This document shows positions 41,687-51,097 of a stretch of DNA of 59,696 nt, piece after piece. The first letter of the stretch is position 1, and each line of letters opens with the position of its first letter. The stretch covers positions 1 through 59,696 of the forward strand of contig CAZBWE010000003.1 of assembly GCA_964495465.1 (NCBI GenBank). Direction: 5' to 3'. Below the pieces are notes generated by a model. That model ran no database searches. It was given only the letters and a program-made list of their open reading frames with translations, and was not told the DNA's origin. The position numbers and the translations under genes were made by a program. The DNA comes from CAZBWE01 sp964495465 (GTDB taxonomy: Bacteria > Planctomycetota > Phycisphaerae > Sedimentisphaerales > Anaerobacaceae).

Positions 41687-43684
41687 CTATTTTTCGATTT
41701 TTATAACAAACCCGCCATTTCCTTTAACCTTAACTTCTAACGGTTTTTCAGGTGCAATCGTGATATTTTGCATATTGAATGAACGGTTATCCATACCGTC
41801 CGTTATTAATGTTGCACTTTTTTTACCTTTAAGGAAGTCAAGTTTAAGATTGATGCTTTTTTCGACATCTTCGCCGTTTATACCGGCGACATACCATTTT
41901 TTATCGAATTTGCGGGCGAGCACAACGAGCTTTCCGGGAAAGCCGTCAATGAAGCGGGTTTCATCCCAGATGGAAGGAATTTCTCTCATAAATGCTTTAA
42001 TGTAATCCGGCATCCCTGCCATACCTTTAGGCGTCTGGGCAAAATGCTGGATGCCCGAAAGGAATATTATCGACAGCGCCAGCTCGAAACCATTCGTCGT
42101 TATCCGTTTTATATTCGGCACCTCTGTAAAGCAAACCGGCGTAAAGTCCATCGGGTCAAAGGCGTTTCGAGTAAACGGGAGCACGCAGGAATGTTCAGGT
42201 TCGAGGTCGGCGTCAGATTGTCCAAAAGTTACATACTCGAATCCTCGTATCCCTTCGAAGCTCATCAGGTTCGGATACGTTCTTTGCCATCCTCTCGGAA
42301 TTGTTGCCCCATGGCAATTGACCAGCAGGCCGAACTCGGCCGCATCTTCAAAAATGTCCTGATAATATGCCATCATAGATTGCCCATCTCCTCCGAAGAA
42401 GTCCACCTTTATTCCTTTTATGCCCATTTCTTTCAGCTTGCCAAACTCTTTAACGCGGTCTTCGGGGGTCAGCAGCTTGCTTTTCGGATGATAAGGAGTG
42501 GTATTCCAGTTTCCTGCTGAATTGTACCATAGAAGAAGCCCGACATCTTTGCTCCGGGCATATTCGGAGAGCTCCTGAACTTTTTCATATCCTATCTGCG
42601 AATCCCAGTTCGCATCGACCAGGCAGTATTCCCACGTCATATCAGCCGCTAAGTCGATAAATTGCTTCTGCACATCATAAACCACCGAGTTATCCTTCAG
42701 CATAATCCAGCTCCAGGAGGCCCTGCCCGGATTTATATATGAAGTATCCTGCGGTCTGGCCGGCTCGGCCAGATCGGTTCCCAATGTTGACTCAACTATT
42801 GTTTTTAGACTGTCACCGACGGCGATTATTCGCCAGGGCGTGTGCCAGGGCAGTGCCGATTCGGGATTTAAAGGCCCGCCGGGGAATACCTCCGGCTTTT
42901 GTGGAAAGCCGATGAAAAACTCGTTATCTGTAGAATCTCGTTTTAGCCGACAGCCGCAATAATTCCTGTCGGGTGCCGTCTCACTAATCAAAATCCAGTA
43001 TTTATCGTAGTGAAACAGGGCGGGGAAAACCCAGCCGGCATTGTTGCGAGCAAGTTTTTCCGGCTCGATACCCTGTTTGTAATGTTGCTCATAACAAGGT
43101 TCGACCTGACACCATCCGGTTTTAGCATCGGCCATAGGTTGAATCCAGGATTTGGTGCCGGGTATAAAATTGAACGAGGTAATTTCCTTTTCGATTTTTT
43201 TGGGCGTTTCGGACTTTCCCGGAAAGTAATATCGAAAGGCGACGCCGTCGTTGGAAACCTGGAAAATAATATCCATTTTTTTGCCGGCGGCATTTTTTAG
43301 GTGGATGGTTCTTTTATTGCCCGTATAAGAGCAGTGACGTCTTTTGCCCTGCAGCATTTCATAATCGAATTTAACAGTTTCGATATCCGAGCCGGACTCG
43401 AGGGACAGATTTTTTGAGAAGTCCTCGTCTTGCCTGATAATGCCCAGCCGGGAAGGTTGAAGAATCCGGCAGGAATGCTGGGTGCCGGAAAACTCGACCT
43501 GGTAAAAGGCGTTATGGTCTTCGGAGAGCCAGAAGTGTGCGGTGATTTTCTTGTCCGGGCTGTTGATTGAATAGTGTGTTTTTTCTGTAGAGCAGGAAAG
43601 TGGGCACATTGTCATAAGCAGCAGTATAATTACCTTGCCTGAGATGTTCAACAGCCAGCGTCTTTGTGAATCCGGTTTTCTCAT
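41687..43684 (-). CDS. Glycoside hydrolase family 97, putative alpha-galactosidase or alpha-glucosidase, secreted
   Basis: The start is set at 43684 (MRKPDSQRRW), following GGAG; the upstream Met adds a leader that is not signal-like. It has 665 residues with a lipoprotein-type signal (LLMTMCPLSCS, near residue 25-35). The N-terminal beta-sandwich leads into a TIM barrel with GIKVDFFGGDGQSMM near residue 425 and FEGIRGFEYVTF near 480. An Asp in the KVDF position fits the retaining branch of GH97 (alpha-galactosidases) better than the inverting SusB branch, which uses Glu. This reading is inference. It is 93 bases from GH43. Confidence 0.88.
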   Translation of the reverse strand: MRKPDSQRRWLLNISGKVIILLLMTMCPLSCSTEKTHYSINSPDKKITAHFWLSEDHNAFYQVEFSGTQHSCRILQPSRLGIIRQDEDFSKNLSLESGSDIETVKFDYEMLQGKRRHCSYTGNKRTIHLKNAAGKKMDIIFQVSNDGVAFRYYFPGKSETPKKIEKEITSFNFIPGTKSWIQPMADAKTGWCQVEPCYEQHYKQGIEPEKLARNNAGWVFPALFHYDKYWILISETAPDRNYCGCRLKRDSTDNEFFIGFPQKPEVFPGGPLNPESALPWHTPWRIIAVGDSLKTIVESTLGTDLAEPARPQDTSYINPGRASWSWIMLKDNSVVYDVQKQFIDLAADMTWEYCLVDANWDSQIGYEKVQELSEYARSKDVGLLLWYNSAGNWNTTPYHPKSKLLTPEDRVKEFGKLKEMGIKGIKVDFFGGDGQSMMAYYQDIFEDAAEFGLLVNCHGATIPRGWQRTYPNLMSFEGIRGFEYVTFGQSDADLEPEHSCVLPFTRNAFDPMDFTPVCFTEVPNIKRITTNGFELALSIIFLSGIQHFAQTPKGMAGMPDYIKAFMREIPSIWDETRFIDGFPGKLVVLARKFDKKWYVAGINGEDVEKSINLKLDFLKGKKSATLITDGMDNRSFNMQNITIAPEKPLEVKVKGNGGFVIKIEK

Positions 43685-43777
43685 ATTGTGCGGTCTCCTT
43701 CTTTGCCTGTGGCAGATTGAGAGTTTTACTGCAAAGGACACAGGGAATAAAAAATATGATTTAGGGTCCCCGCGTGT

Positions 43778-44851
43778 TCATTGAGCTTTGCGGTCGAAGA
43801 TTGACAGGTCCCATTTGTCTTTCCATTCGAGTGTAAAAGAGCCATCTGGTTTGAGGATGATAGGCAGCCAGATGTAAGTTGAATTATGCAGGCGTCTTGG
43901 TGTCCAGTGGTCTGCCATAAAAATGTAACAACCTGTTTTGCCGGGCGACGGCAGCACGAAAGTGCTTTGCGTTCGGAATGTTATGTCCGCTTCAGGGCCG
44001 ACGCACGGGTTACCCTTCGATTCCCAGGGGCCGAGGATGTTGTCTGCCACGGCGTAGTCGGCGGTGTTTGGCCGCCAGCCGGTGCAGTCCGAGGTAATTA
44101 AATAGTACCGGTCTTTGAATTTGAATGGTGCCGGTGCTTCGCGGGCCTGGCCGACCAGAATCCTCGCCCACGTTTTATTCTGTACCGCAGGAGTTTCCGG
44201 GCCGGTAAACTCATCGTTCAGCCGAACGACATACATAGTTGCATTATTCTCTGAGGCGTAAAAGACATAAGCTTTGCCGTCGTCATCCACGAACAGGTTC
44301 ATATCGCGGAACGTGCCGCCGAACTCCTTCTGCCTGTCCGGGTCGTTGTCGGTGAAGTCAAAGTTGTCTTTGATGGGCCGCATTGACGTGAGAAAGACAA
44401 ATGGGCCGGTGGGCTTGTCGCTTATGGCAATGCCTGCTCGGGCATAGTGGTAGCCCCACTGCTCAAGATGAAACCATAAGACGTATTTGCCGGTTTTGGA
44501 ATTGAAGATGACTTTCGGCCTTTCAATGAAACTTCTGTTGCGGATATTGTCCGGCAGAGCACTGTGGGGAAACGCCACTGCCTGTTTTTTCCAGTTATAC
44601 AGGTCGGGTGAGCTGTAGCAAGAGACGGCGGTTTTTTTGCCGGGTGTTCTGTCTTCGCCATACCAGTAGTAGGCATTATCTCTGAGGAGGACACCTCCTC
44701 CGTGCGCCTGAATTGGAATTCCGTCGGTATCCAGCCAGGTCTTCCCGGGCGTGAAGTGCTCCGGCATATTTTGTTCGGCTGCTCCGGCCAGGCCGGTGAA
44801 GAAGCTGCTTGCGCTGGCCGACAGAATGAACGCTAATGTTGCTGCTTTCAT
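43778..44851 (-). CDS. Glycoside hydrolase family 43, exo-beta-1,3-galactanase-like, secreted
   Basis: A 357-residue five-bladed beta-propeller. The start at 44851 (MKAATLAFILSASASSFFTG) follows GGGAG and gives a clean signal peptide. Motifs IQAHGGGVLLRDNAYYWYGE near residue 35 and LITSDCTGWRPN near 240 resemble the GH43 subfamily active on beta-1,3-galactan backbones of type II arabinogalactan. Arabinofuranosidase is the main alternative. Together with GH53 and GH51 it supports an arabinogalactan-degrading set. Confidence 0.85.
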   Translation of the reverse strand: MKAATLAFILSASASSFFTGLAGAAEQNMPEHFTPGKTWLDTDGIPIQAHGGGVLLRDNAYYWYGEDRTPGKKTAVSCYSSPDLYNWKKQAVAFPHSALPDNIRNRSFIERPKVIFNSKTGKYVLWFHLEQWGYHYARAGIAISDKPTGPFVFLTSMRPIKDNFDFTDNDPDRQKEFGGTFRDMNLFVDDDGKAYVFYASENNATMYVVRLNDEFTGPETPAVQNKTWARILVGQAREAPAPFKFKDRYYLITSDCTGWRPNTADYAVADNILGPWESKGNPCVGPEADITFRTQSTFVLPSPGKTGCYIFMADHWTPRRLHNSTYIWLPIILKPDGSFTLEWKDKWDLSIFDRKAQ

Positions 44852-44900
44852 CATCTGCTCCCGTAAAGGGTATTGCAAACTAAAAGCTCAAGACCATTTT

Positions 44901-44936
44901 TGCCACGGTGAACACAGAGGCACAGAAGCACAAAGG
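44901..44936. repeat. Short interspersed repeat-like sequence upstream of GH43
   Basis: Read on the minus strand the stretch is made of CTTCTGTG, CTCTGTG and TTCACCGTGG-type words between the GH51 stop and GH43 start. Similar 'CTCTGTG' phrases are familiar from spacers of many environmental bacterial genomes, but only one copy lies here. Confidence 0.35.
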
Positions 44937-44961
44937 CCGGCTCGAAACTCAAACGAAGCTA

Positions 44962-46542
44962 TTATTCAACGGATAGCACGACAATCGACATAGGCGGCAA
45001 TGTAGTCAGGATTTTTTTGCCTTGCACGTCAACTGCATTAAATGCGGCCGGTTTAACCGCATCGGGCTGTTCGAAAGTGTTGTGAGAGTTCATCTTCACA
45101 GCGGTGAGGATACGTCCCGATACGTTCTCGGGCTGGGCACCTTGCAGCTCGCAATCAATATCGGCCGGCTGATTCGGGTCAAGATTACAAATCGAGATAT
45201 GAATTCGACCGGACTTGTCTTTCGATGCTGACGCCGACAATGATTGCACCTGCTGACCCTCGTATCGATATGCGTTACAAGTAAGGTCGCTTGGCAGATA
45301 TGTCGCGCCCTGGTGAACCTTATACATTTCAAACACGTGATATGTCGGCGTAACTATCATTTTTTCGCCTTTGGTCAGTGTCATTGCCTGCAGCACATTG
45401 TTTGTCTGTGCAATGTTAGCCATACGGACACGATAGCAGTGCTCGTTGAACGCATTCAGGAAGATACCCGCAGAAACAGCGTCACGGAGCGTGTTCTGCT
45501 GATACAAAAAGCCCCGTTTCGTTCCGGGCTCCTCGTCCCACCATGTGCCCCATTCGTCAACAAACAGGTCGATACGTCGGCGATGGTCGTATTTATCCAT
45601 AATCTCGATGTTTTTATCCAGTAGCTCGTAGATAAACAGCGTGTTCTTCATAAGGGCGAACCAATCCTTCTCGTCGAACTTTGTGGCGCTGCCCTTTCGA
45701 GTCCAGTTGCCGGTTCCCCGGACATAGTGGTGTAAGCTGATAGCATCCATCCGATTACGACAGCGTTGCATCATAACTTCTATCCAGTGGTAGTTCACAC
45801 TGCCGGGCCCACAGGCGATTTTTACAATTCGGTTGCCGGAGTAGTTGCGCACGTAGGTCTGATAGCGGTTATACATATCGGCATAGTATTCAGCCGTCAT
45901 ATTCCCGCCGCAGCCCCAGTTTTCGTTGCCCACGCCAAAATATCTTACACGCCAGGGTTTATCACGGCCATTCTTACGACGAAGATTAGTCATCTCGCTG
46001 TCAACATCGGATGTCATATATTCGACCCAGTCCTGCATCTCTTCGACCGTTCCGGAGCCGACGTTACCTGCGACGTAGGCCTCACAACCGAGCTGTTCGC
46101 ACAAATCCAGAAATTCATGTGTGCCGAAGGCGTTGGTCTCTGTGACCATGCCCCAGTGTGTATTTATCATCGAAGGACGCTGGGCACGCAGGCCGATTCC
46201 TTCTTTCCAGTGGTATTCGTCGGCAAAGCACCCGCCGGGCCAGCGCAGAACAGGGATATTGAGTTTCCGCAGGGCCTCGACCACATCTTTGCGTATTCCG
46301 CGGACATTGGGAATCGGTGAGTCTTCACCAACCCAGAAACCCTCATATATACATCGCCCGAGATGCTCAGCAAAATGCCCGTATATTTCCGGAGCGATAG
46401 TATCCTTGCCCTGGTCAACATAGATAATCAGCCGATTGGCAGCTTCCTGCTCTGAAGATATTTCCGTTGCCGCCTGGGAAATACCCGCTAACAAAAGAGC
46501 AACGTTGAGCCAAACCAGCTTATGCAGTATTCCAGTAGTCAT
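44962..46542 (-). CDS. Glycoside hydrolase family 51, alpha-L-arabinofuranosidase, secreted
   Basis: Removes arabinofuranose side groups from arabinan, arabinogalactan or arabinoxylan. It has 526 residues with a signal peptide (VALLLAGISQA), whereas many GH51 enzymes are intracellular. AEHLGRCIYEGFWVG near residue 60 and RWPGGCFADEYHWKEGIG near 100 are family blocks; the acid/base Glu is in FGVGNENWGCGG near 210 and the nucleophile Glu in LFVDEWGTWWDE near 330. AAGGAGA sits before the start. It is 114 bases from GH9. Confidence 0.96.
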   Translation of the reverse strand: MTTGILHKLVWLNVALLLAGISQAATEISSEQEAANRLIIYVDQGKDTIAPEIYGHFAEHLGRCIYEGFWVGEDSPIPNVRGIRKDVVEALRKLNIPVLRWPGGCFADEYHWKEGIGLRAQRPSMINTHWGMVTETNAFGTHEFLDLCEQLGCEAYVAGNVGSGTVEEMQDWVEYMTSDVDSEMTNLRRKNGRDKPWRVRYFGVGNENWGCGGNMTAEYYADMYNRYQTYVRNYSGNRIVKIACGPGSVNYHWIEVMMQRCRNRMDAISLHHYVRGTGNWTRKGSATKFDEKDWFALMKNTLFIYELLDKNIEIMDKYDHRRRIDLFVDEWGTWWDEEPGTKRGFLYQQNTLRDAVSAGIFLNAFNEHCYRVRMANIAQTNNVLQAMTLTKGEKMIVTPTYHVFEMYKVHQGATYLPSDLTCNAYRYEGQQVQSLSASASKDKSGRIHISICNLDPNQPADIDCELQGAQPENVSGRILTAVKMNSHNTFEQPDAVKPAAFNAVDVQGKKILTTLPPMSIVVLSVE

Positions 46543-46655
46543 AATTTGTTCTCCTTATACTTGCATCGATTAGATTTTATTGTTTGTTGAGTTGCCTTTA
46601 TACACATATTGAGAAATATTTGCAAGGTGCGATCCTTTTGTTTTGTCTTTCTGCC

Positions 46656-48305
46656 TTACCTGGATTGGCCGCTGTTGAAACCCGCAAGAGCATAGACCAG
46701 CCCCGCTTGCCAGTTGATAGCAATTTCATTGGTTCTGTAGTTTTCCTGAACGTCCTTCCAATCCCTTGCAGAGTGACCGCCTCCCACGAGATAGCCCGGC
46801 CAGGGCTGTTCTACGCCGTCAGCGCCAGACCGCCTGTCGTGCGGATTCAAAGGGGGTTTGTGTCCGAGACTGGTAACGTAAGAGCGTCCATAGTAATTTC
46901 TGCCGAATAAGTGCCCAATAGCATCAAGGGCACTGTTCACATAAGCCGGATTTGGTGACAATTTATTGGCAACCTGCAAAACAAGTGTTTGAGCGGCGAC
47001 CGTTCCATTACATCCCCAGTAATACCTGCTGCCTAAAGGCCTGCCGTAAATGTTATCATTGCCCGTTTTGACAATTGAATCAGCCGTGGACAGTAATTCT
47101 TTACGCACATCCTCAAGAATATCAGCGTTTTTCCCTTCTCTTTTGGACAATAGATACGTAATCATCCCGAGGTTTTTGACATTTGACCAGTTCCAGTCCT
47201 CATCTATCTTTTTGTTGTAGCTGCCTGCTCTTTCTTCAAAATCTTTCAGGTACTGCTCTTCACCCGTGGTTTCCCACATCTCAGCCGCAGCCCATAGCCG
47301 GTCATCCGAATCGTATGTTTGATAACTACCCGTTTTGAATTTCTCTTGTCTGAACCTTTTATATTCCGGATTGTTTTTCAGGAATGTGTAGCTGTTCCCG
47401 GCGGCATCAAGGCAGGTTTGGGCATACCCGGCATCGTAAGGTTTGAAATACCTCGCCGCCATAGCCATCATTGCAATAAAGTCCGCCGTCGCTGCAGAGC
47501 TCCAGTCGGAAAAATATCTTTTTTCATTGTCCTTGTCCGGCATAATGAAGCCCGAGAAATTCAGACGTGTCAATTTGTGTGAAACTTTGCCCGAGCCGTC
47601 CGGATATTGCATTTTCAGGAGCCAGTCAATCTCCCATTTCAGCTCCTTGAGAAAATCCGGATAGCCCGGCGCGGTGTCCGGAATGTCGAGACAAATATCT
47701 TTGAGCTTATCCTGGAAATGGTCCCAGCAAAGAAAGAGCGTTCCTACCGTAATACCTGCGTTGACAGTATATTTGCCATAATCGCCGGCGTCGTGCCATC
47801 CTCCGGTGCCGTCTCTTTTGGAATTTTCGATACCGATGTAATCCTGCCAGGCGTCTTCAAGATGGCAGGGTGCCTGCGCATAATGAATACCGTTATGTGT
47901 CGCCTTGACCGCTGTTCCGCATCGCCATAGATAAAAGCCCCTCATAACCGTGTAAAAGGCGAAGTCATAGACATTATCCCCAATCTCAAACTCGAAAGAA
48001 CGCCCCACGCCCGGCACTTCGAGGTAGAATTTCCCCTTATCGATTACTTCGGAGAAGTCGGCTATCCACACATCCTGGTCAACATCGAGCTGGTTCAAAG
48101 GCCCTGTAACTTTGCCGGAATAAATAGTTTCGTTGTTAGAGGCGTTTTTCACATTGAATACGGAGCACTCGGTAGTGACTGTAGCTTTTTTCTCCATCTT
48201 GGGAAGAAAGCCCAGAGAATTCAGCCGAATATCTGAATCCGCACTTAATGCCGGGTTTATAATGGAAAGGAAAACGATTGTGATAGCTATCAGGCAGGTT
48301 TTCAT
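46656..48305 (-). CDS. Glycoside hydrolase family 9, endoglucanase-type, secreted
   Basis: Acts on beta-1,4-glucan such as cellulose or xyloglucan backbone. It has 549 residues with a signal peptide (residues about 1-21). An N-terminal Ig-like CelD_N domain (about 25-110) precedes the (alpha/alpha)6 barrel. GGWHDAGDYGKYTV near residue 170 carries the catalytic Asp pair, NPHDRRSGADG near 490 the conserved His/Arg, and YRTNEIAINWQAGLVYALAG near the end the proton-donor Glu. It is first in the minus-strand run, so the promoter for the locus probably lies in 48306-48434. Confidence 0.95.
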   Translation of the reverse strand: MKTCLIAITIVFLSIINPALSADSDIRLNSLGFLPKMEKKATVTTECSVFNVKNASNNETIYSGKVTGPLNQLDVDQDVWIADFSEVIDKGKFYLEVPGVGRSFEFEIGDNVYDFAFYTVMRGFYLWRCGTAVKATHNGIHYAQAPCHLEDAWQDYIGIENSKRDGTGGWHDAGDYGKYTVNAGITVGTLFLCWDHFQDKLKDICLDIPDTAPGYPDFLKELKWEIDWLLKMQYPDGSGKVSHKLTRLNFSGFIMPDKDNEKRYFSDWSSAATADFIAMMAMAARYFKPYDAGYAQTCLDAAGNSYTFLKNNPEYKRFRQEKFKTGSYQTYDSDDRLWAAAEMWETTGEEQYLKDFEERAGSYNKKIDEDWNWSNVKNLGMITYLLSKREGKNADILEDVRKELLSTADSIVKTGNDNIYGRPLGSRYYWGCNGTVAAQTLVLQVANKLSPNPAYVNSALDAIGHLFGRNYYGRSYVTSLGHKPPLNPHDRRSGADGVEQPWPGYLVGGGHSARDWKDVQENYRTNEIAINWQAGLVYALAGFNSGQSR

Positions 48306-48434
48306 ATTCTTTACTTCCTTTTTAGTAAATGATGCTTTAATTTGGCTTGTTTGTAACCTGTAGGTTAAAAGCCGCTTTTTTTACAGAGCAGTTCAAACTT
48401 TTTTAAGTATAAAATTCAGAACGATTTATGCGAA

Positions 48435-48508
48435 TGGGCGATACAGGATTCGAACCTGTGACCTCACGGGTGTGATCCGTGCGCTCTAACCAGCTGAGCT
48501 AATCGCCC
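48435..48508 (-). tRNA. tRNA-Val (anticodon CAC)
   Basis: A 74-base cloverleaf: acceptor GGGCGAT/ATCGCCC with discriminator A, D arm with GCTC/GAGC, anticodon stem CACGG/CCGTG around loop ATCACAC (anticodon CAC), and T arm ACAGG-TTCGAAT-CCTGT. No encoded CCA. Confidence 0.95.
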
Positions 48509-48609
48509 TAAAGCCGGTAAACGGTGATTGGTAACTATTTAACCAATAACCATTTAACCGGTTACCATCTTTACACCATTTAACCAGCTATCATTCTATT
48601 TTATGCCGG

Positions 48610-48651
48610 AATTGTAAATCGTAAATCGACAATCGTCAATCGAAAATTAAG
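48610..48651. repeat. Degenerate heptanucleotide repeat reaching the nikR stop codon
   Basis: Six 7-base units each starting AA: AATTGTA, AATCGTA, AATCGAC, AATCGTC, AATCGAA, AATTAAG. The last unit includes the nikR stop codon. The preceding 48519-48600 is also made of short TTTAACC/GGTAAC-type words. Confidence 0.65.
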
Positions 48652-49051
48652 CCGGGGCAAGATTAACGCGTCCGAGTTTAACGCCCTTTAAGCTGAGGAT
48701 ATTTTCAGCCGTTTTATTAATTTCGTCCACGCGTCCTCGAAGCACTATAATCTCCATACAATCGTGCTCATCCAGGTGTATGTGCAGGGAGGATATTGTC
48801 TGCAGGAGATGCGAATGTTGCAGGTCAATGAGCTTCTGCATCAGTTTTGTCGAGTGATGGTCATAAACCAAAAATACGGCGGCGATGGCACTTGTCCTGG
48901 GATTGCTGAGGCTCTCGGTGCTTAGTTGCTGGCGAATCAAATTACGTATGGCCTCTGAACGGTTCTGGTAACCTTTTTTGGCAATAAGTTTATCAAACAT
49001 AGAAAGCAGTTTCCTGTCCAGCGACACTCCTATGCGTTCAACTCGTTCCAT
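48647..49051 (-). CDS. nikR: Nickel-responsive transcriptional regulator
   Basis: Represses nickel uptake genes when nickel is bound. It has 134 residues: an N-terminal ribbon-helix-helix DNA-binding domain (RIGVSLDRKLLSMFDKLIAK, about 1-50) and an ACT-like nickel-binding domain. The nickel ligands expected of the family are visible as His in DLQHSHLLQT, the pair HIH near residue 92, and Cys in EHDCMEI. No nickel transporter is in the window, so the target is elsewhere. The stop lies within a heptamer repeat. Confidence 0.93.
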   Translation of the reverse strand: MERVERIGVSLDRKLLSMFDKLIAKKGYQNRSEAIRNLIRQQLSTESLSNPRTSAIAAVFLVYDHHSTKLMQKLIDLQHSHLLQTISSLHIHLDEHDCMEIIVLRGRVDEINKTAENILSLKGVKLGRVNLAPA

Positions 49052-49080
49052 TTCTATACTCCTGATAACAGTTTGAGTAC

Positions 49081-49100
49081 GGGCGGTTCGCGAACCGCCC
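49081..49100. repeat. 20-base perfect palindrome between metX-metW and nikR
   Basis: The sequence GGGCGGTTCGCGAACCGCCC is a perfect palindrome directly after the metX-metW stop, flanked by GTAC and CTAC. It is likely an interspersed element or a strong hairpin ending the transcript, although no T tract follows on the minus strand. Confidence 0.6.
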
Positions 49101-49110
49101 CTACAAACTC

Positions 49111-50913
49111 TTACTGTTTGCTCGTTACATAGATTACCTGCTCGGCAAATAAATTAGGCAAGAACCTTACCGGGCTCAGTCGCGTCTTACCCAGAGGCAG
49201 CTTTTTTTCCACTTTAGCCGCTGAATCTTTGCAGAACCGGTCAAAATCTTTCAGCGATAGAAAGTGTATGTTTGGTGAGTCGTGCCAGTTGAAAGGCAGC
49301 TTTTTAGTTACCGGCGCTTTGCCGAGCAGAAGCAGCTGCACTCTGCATCGCCAGTTAGCGAAATTGGGAAAGCTCACAACGACTTTTTTGCCCGCTTTTA
49401 ACAGGTCTTTGAAGACCTTTTCAGGATTTTTCACTGTTTGTATCGTTTGCGACAGTATTACATAATCGAAGCTCTTGTCAGCGTGATAGCTCAGCCCATC
49501 TTCGATATCCTGCTGGATAATCGGCAGTCCCCGGCAGATGCAGTCCAGCACAAGCTCCTGGTTAAGCTCTATGCCCGCGCCCTTTATGTTCTTGTCGTTT
49601 ATGAGATTTGCCAGTAGCTGTCCGTTGCCGCAGCCGACGTCAAGGACCGTGCTGTTCGGCTCAATAAGTGATTCTATCAGTTTGTAATCCACACGTGCCC
49701 TGTGTGCCTGCTCATACTTGCTAAGCTCCTGCATATTTCTTGCATAGTGTGAGCACTGCTGCTGTCCCGTTCCAGGCCTGTGCGTTGTTTGAAGAAAGCA
49801 GCATATAAAACTGCCTAATACATCCGGCTCCAGTAAGAACGCATCATGGCCATACCGAGAGGCGATATTGCAGTAGCTGACATCTTTGTTTGCCGCAGCA
49901 AGCGCTTCAACCATCACTTTGGATTGAGCGGGCGTAAAAAGCCAGTCGCTTGTGAAGCTGATTATGAGGACTCTTGCAGCGACATTTTCAAAGGCCTTTT
50001 TTAATGAGCTGTAATCCTTCTGCAGGTCGAAATAGTCGGCTGCTTTGGTTATGTAGAGATAGCTGTTGGCGTCGAATCTTTCCACGAAGCTCCGGCCCTG
50101 ATGGTCGAGGTAGGTCTCGACGGCGAATTCGGAGTTAAAGTCGTAGCTGTAGTCGCCGGCGGTTCGCAGTTGTCGGCCGAATTTTTTTCGCATCGTCTGT
50201 TCCGACAGGTATGTGATGTGCCCTATCATTCGAGCGATGGCCAAGCCTTTGTCCGGGCCTTTGCCGCCGTGATATTGGCTGTTAGAGAAGTTCGCATCTG
50301 CGAGTATTGCATTTCTGCCTACCGCATCGAAAGCGACCGACTGAGCGCCGAGATGAGAAGCGGCAGCGACGGGTATCGCTGCTTTGACGAAGTCGGGATA
50401 TTCGATCGCCCACTGCAAGACCTGCATCCCGCCAATCGAGCCTCCGATTACCGCCAGAAGCTGCTTTACCCCGAGATTATCGAGCAGCAGCTTCTGGACC
50501 TTGACCATATCACTGATGGTAATAATGGGAAATTCCAGGCCGTAGGGTTTTCCGGTTGCCGGGTTAATAGAGGATGGGCCTGTGGTTCCGCTGCAGCCAC
50601 CGAGGAAATTCTGACAGATGACAAAATACTTGTTCGTATCGATGGCTTTTCCCGGCCCGACCATATTGTCCCACCAGCCGGGTTTTTTGTCATCGGGATT
50701 GTTGTAACCGGCAACGTGGGCGTTGCCACTGAGTGCGTGGCAAATCAGAATGGCATTATCCTGCTGCTCATTAAGCTCGCCGTATGTCTCATAGGCAACA
50801 TCGATTGGCGCTAATTTCCTGCCGCACTCTAATTCCAACGGCTCACCTGGCTCCACAACTCGCACTATTTGTGTCTGCACGAGGCCAACCGAATTTTTAT
50901 CTATCTCTGCCAT
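49111..50913 (-). CDS. metX-metW: Homoserine O-acetyltransferase-MetW fusion
   Basis: The start is set at 50913 (MAEIDKNSVGLVQTQIVRVV); the upstream Met adds a hydrophobic leader that does not fit. It has 600 residues. Residues about 1-380 are MetX, the alpha/beta-hydrolase-fold acetyl- or succinyltransferase of methionine synthesis, with the nucleophile-elbow region VIGGSIGGMQVLQW near 150, Asp in FTSDWLFTPAQSK and His in RYGHDAFLLE. Residues about 400-600 are MetW, a methyltransferase-like partner, with NSTVLDVGCGNGQLL near 425. In proteobacteria metX and metW are usually separate neighbours and MetW is required for MetX activity; the fusion would fix the ratio one to one. Confidence 0.95.
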   Translation of the reverse strand: MAEIDKNSVGLVQTQIVRVVEPGEPLELECGRKLAPIDVAYETYGELNEQQDNAILICHALSGNAHVAGYNNPDDKKPGWWDNMVGPGKAIDTNKYFVICQNFLGGCSGTTGPSSINPATGKPYGLEFPIITISDMVKVQKLLLDNLGVKQLLAVIGGSIGGMQVLQWAIEYPDFVKAAIPVAAASHLGAQSVAFDAVGRNAILADANFSNSQYHGGKGPDKGLAIARMIGHITYLSEQTMRKKFGRQLRTAGDYSYDFNSEFAVETYLDHQGRSFVERFDANSYLYITKAADYFDLQKDYSSLKKAFENVAARVLIISFTSDWLFTPAQSKVMVEALAAANKDVSYCNIASRYGHDAFLLEPDVLGSFICCFLQTTHRPGTGQQQCSHYARNMQELSKYEQAHRARVDYKLIESLIEPNSTVLDVGCGNGQLLANLINDKNIKGAGIELNQELVLDCICRGLPIIQQDIEDGLSYHADKSFDYVILSQTIQTVKNPEKVFKDLLKAGKKVVVSFPNFANWRCRVQLLLLGKAPVTKKLPFNWHDSPNIHFLSLKDFDRFCKDSAAKVEKKLPLGKTRLSPVRFLPNLFAEQVIYVTSKQ

Positions 50914-51097
50914 AATTTTAATTAAGTATATCCAAAAGCTCTTTGAAGTAAAGATTAACAATCACTTTGTTTGATTATACTCCTGTTGTTTATGAAGCCA
51001 AAACGGATGATATATTCGGGTTTCGTTTGTCTTGACGCAGGGCTCTTTGGCGTTTAAATTGTGAAGGATAATTTTTAATTTAGCTGATTATCCGATA

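Noticed and set aside
50101..50814. 237-codon plus-strand frame opposite metX
   Set aside because: Antisense shadow of the conserved MetX active-site region; no family features.
50914..51097. SAM riboswitch upstream of metX-metW
   Set aside because: The spacer was inspected for a multi-stem leader and none of the known SAM-riboswitch features was seen.
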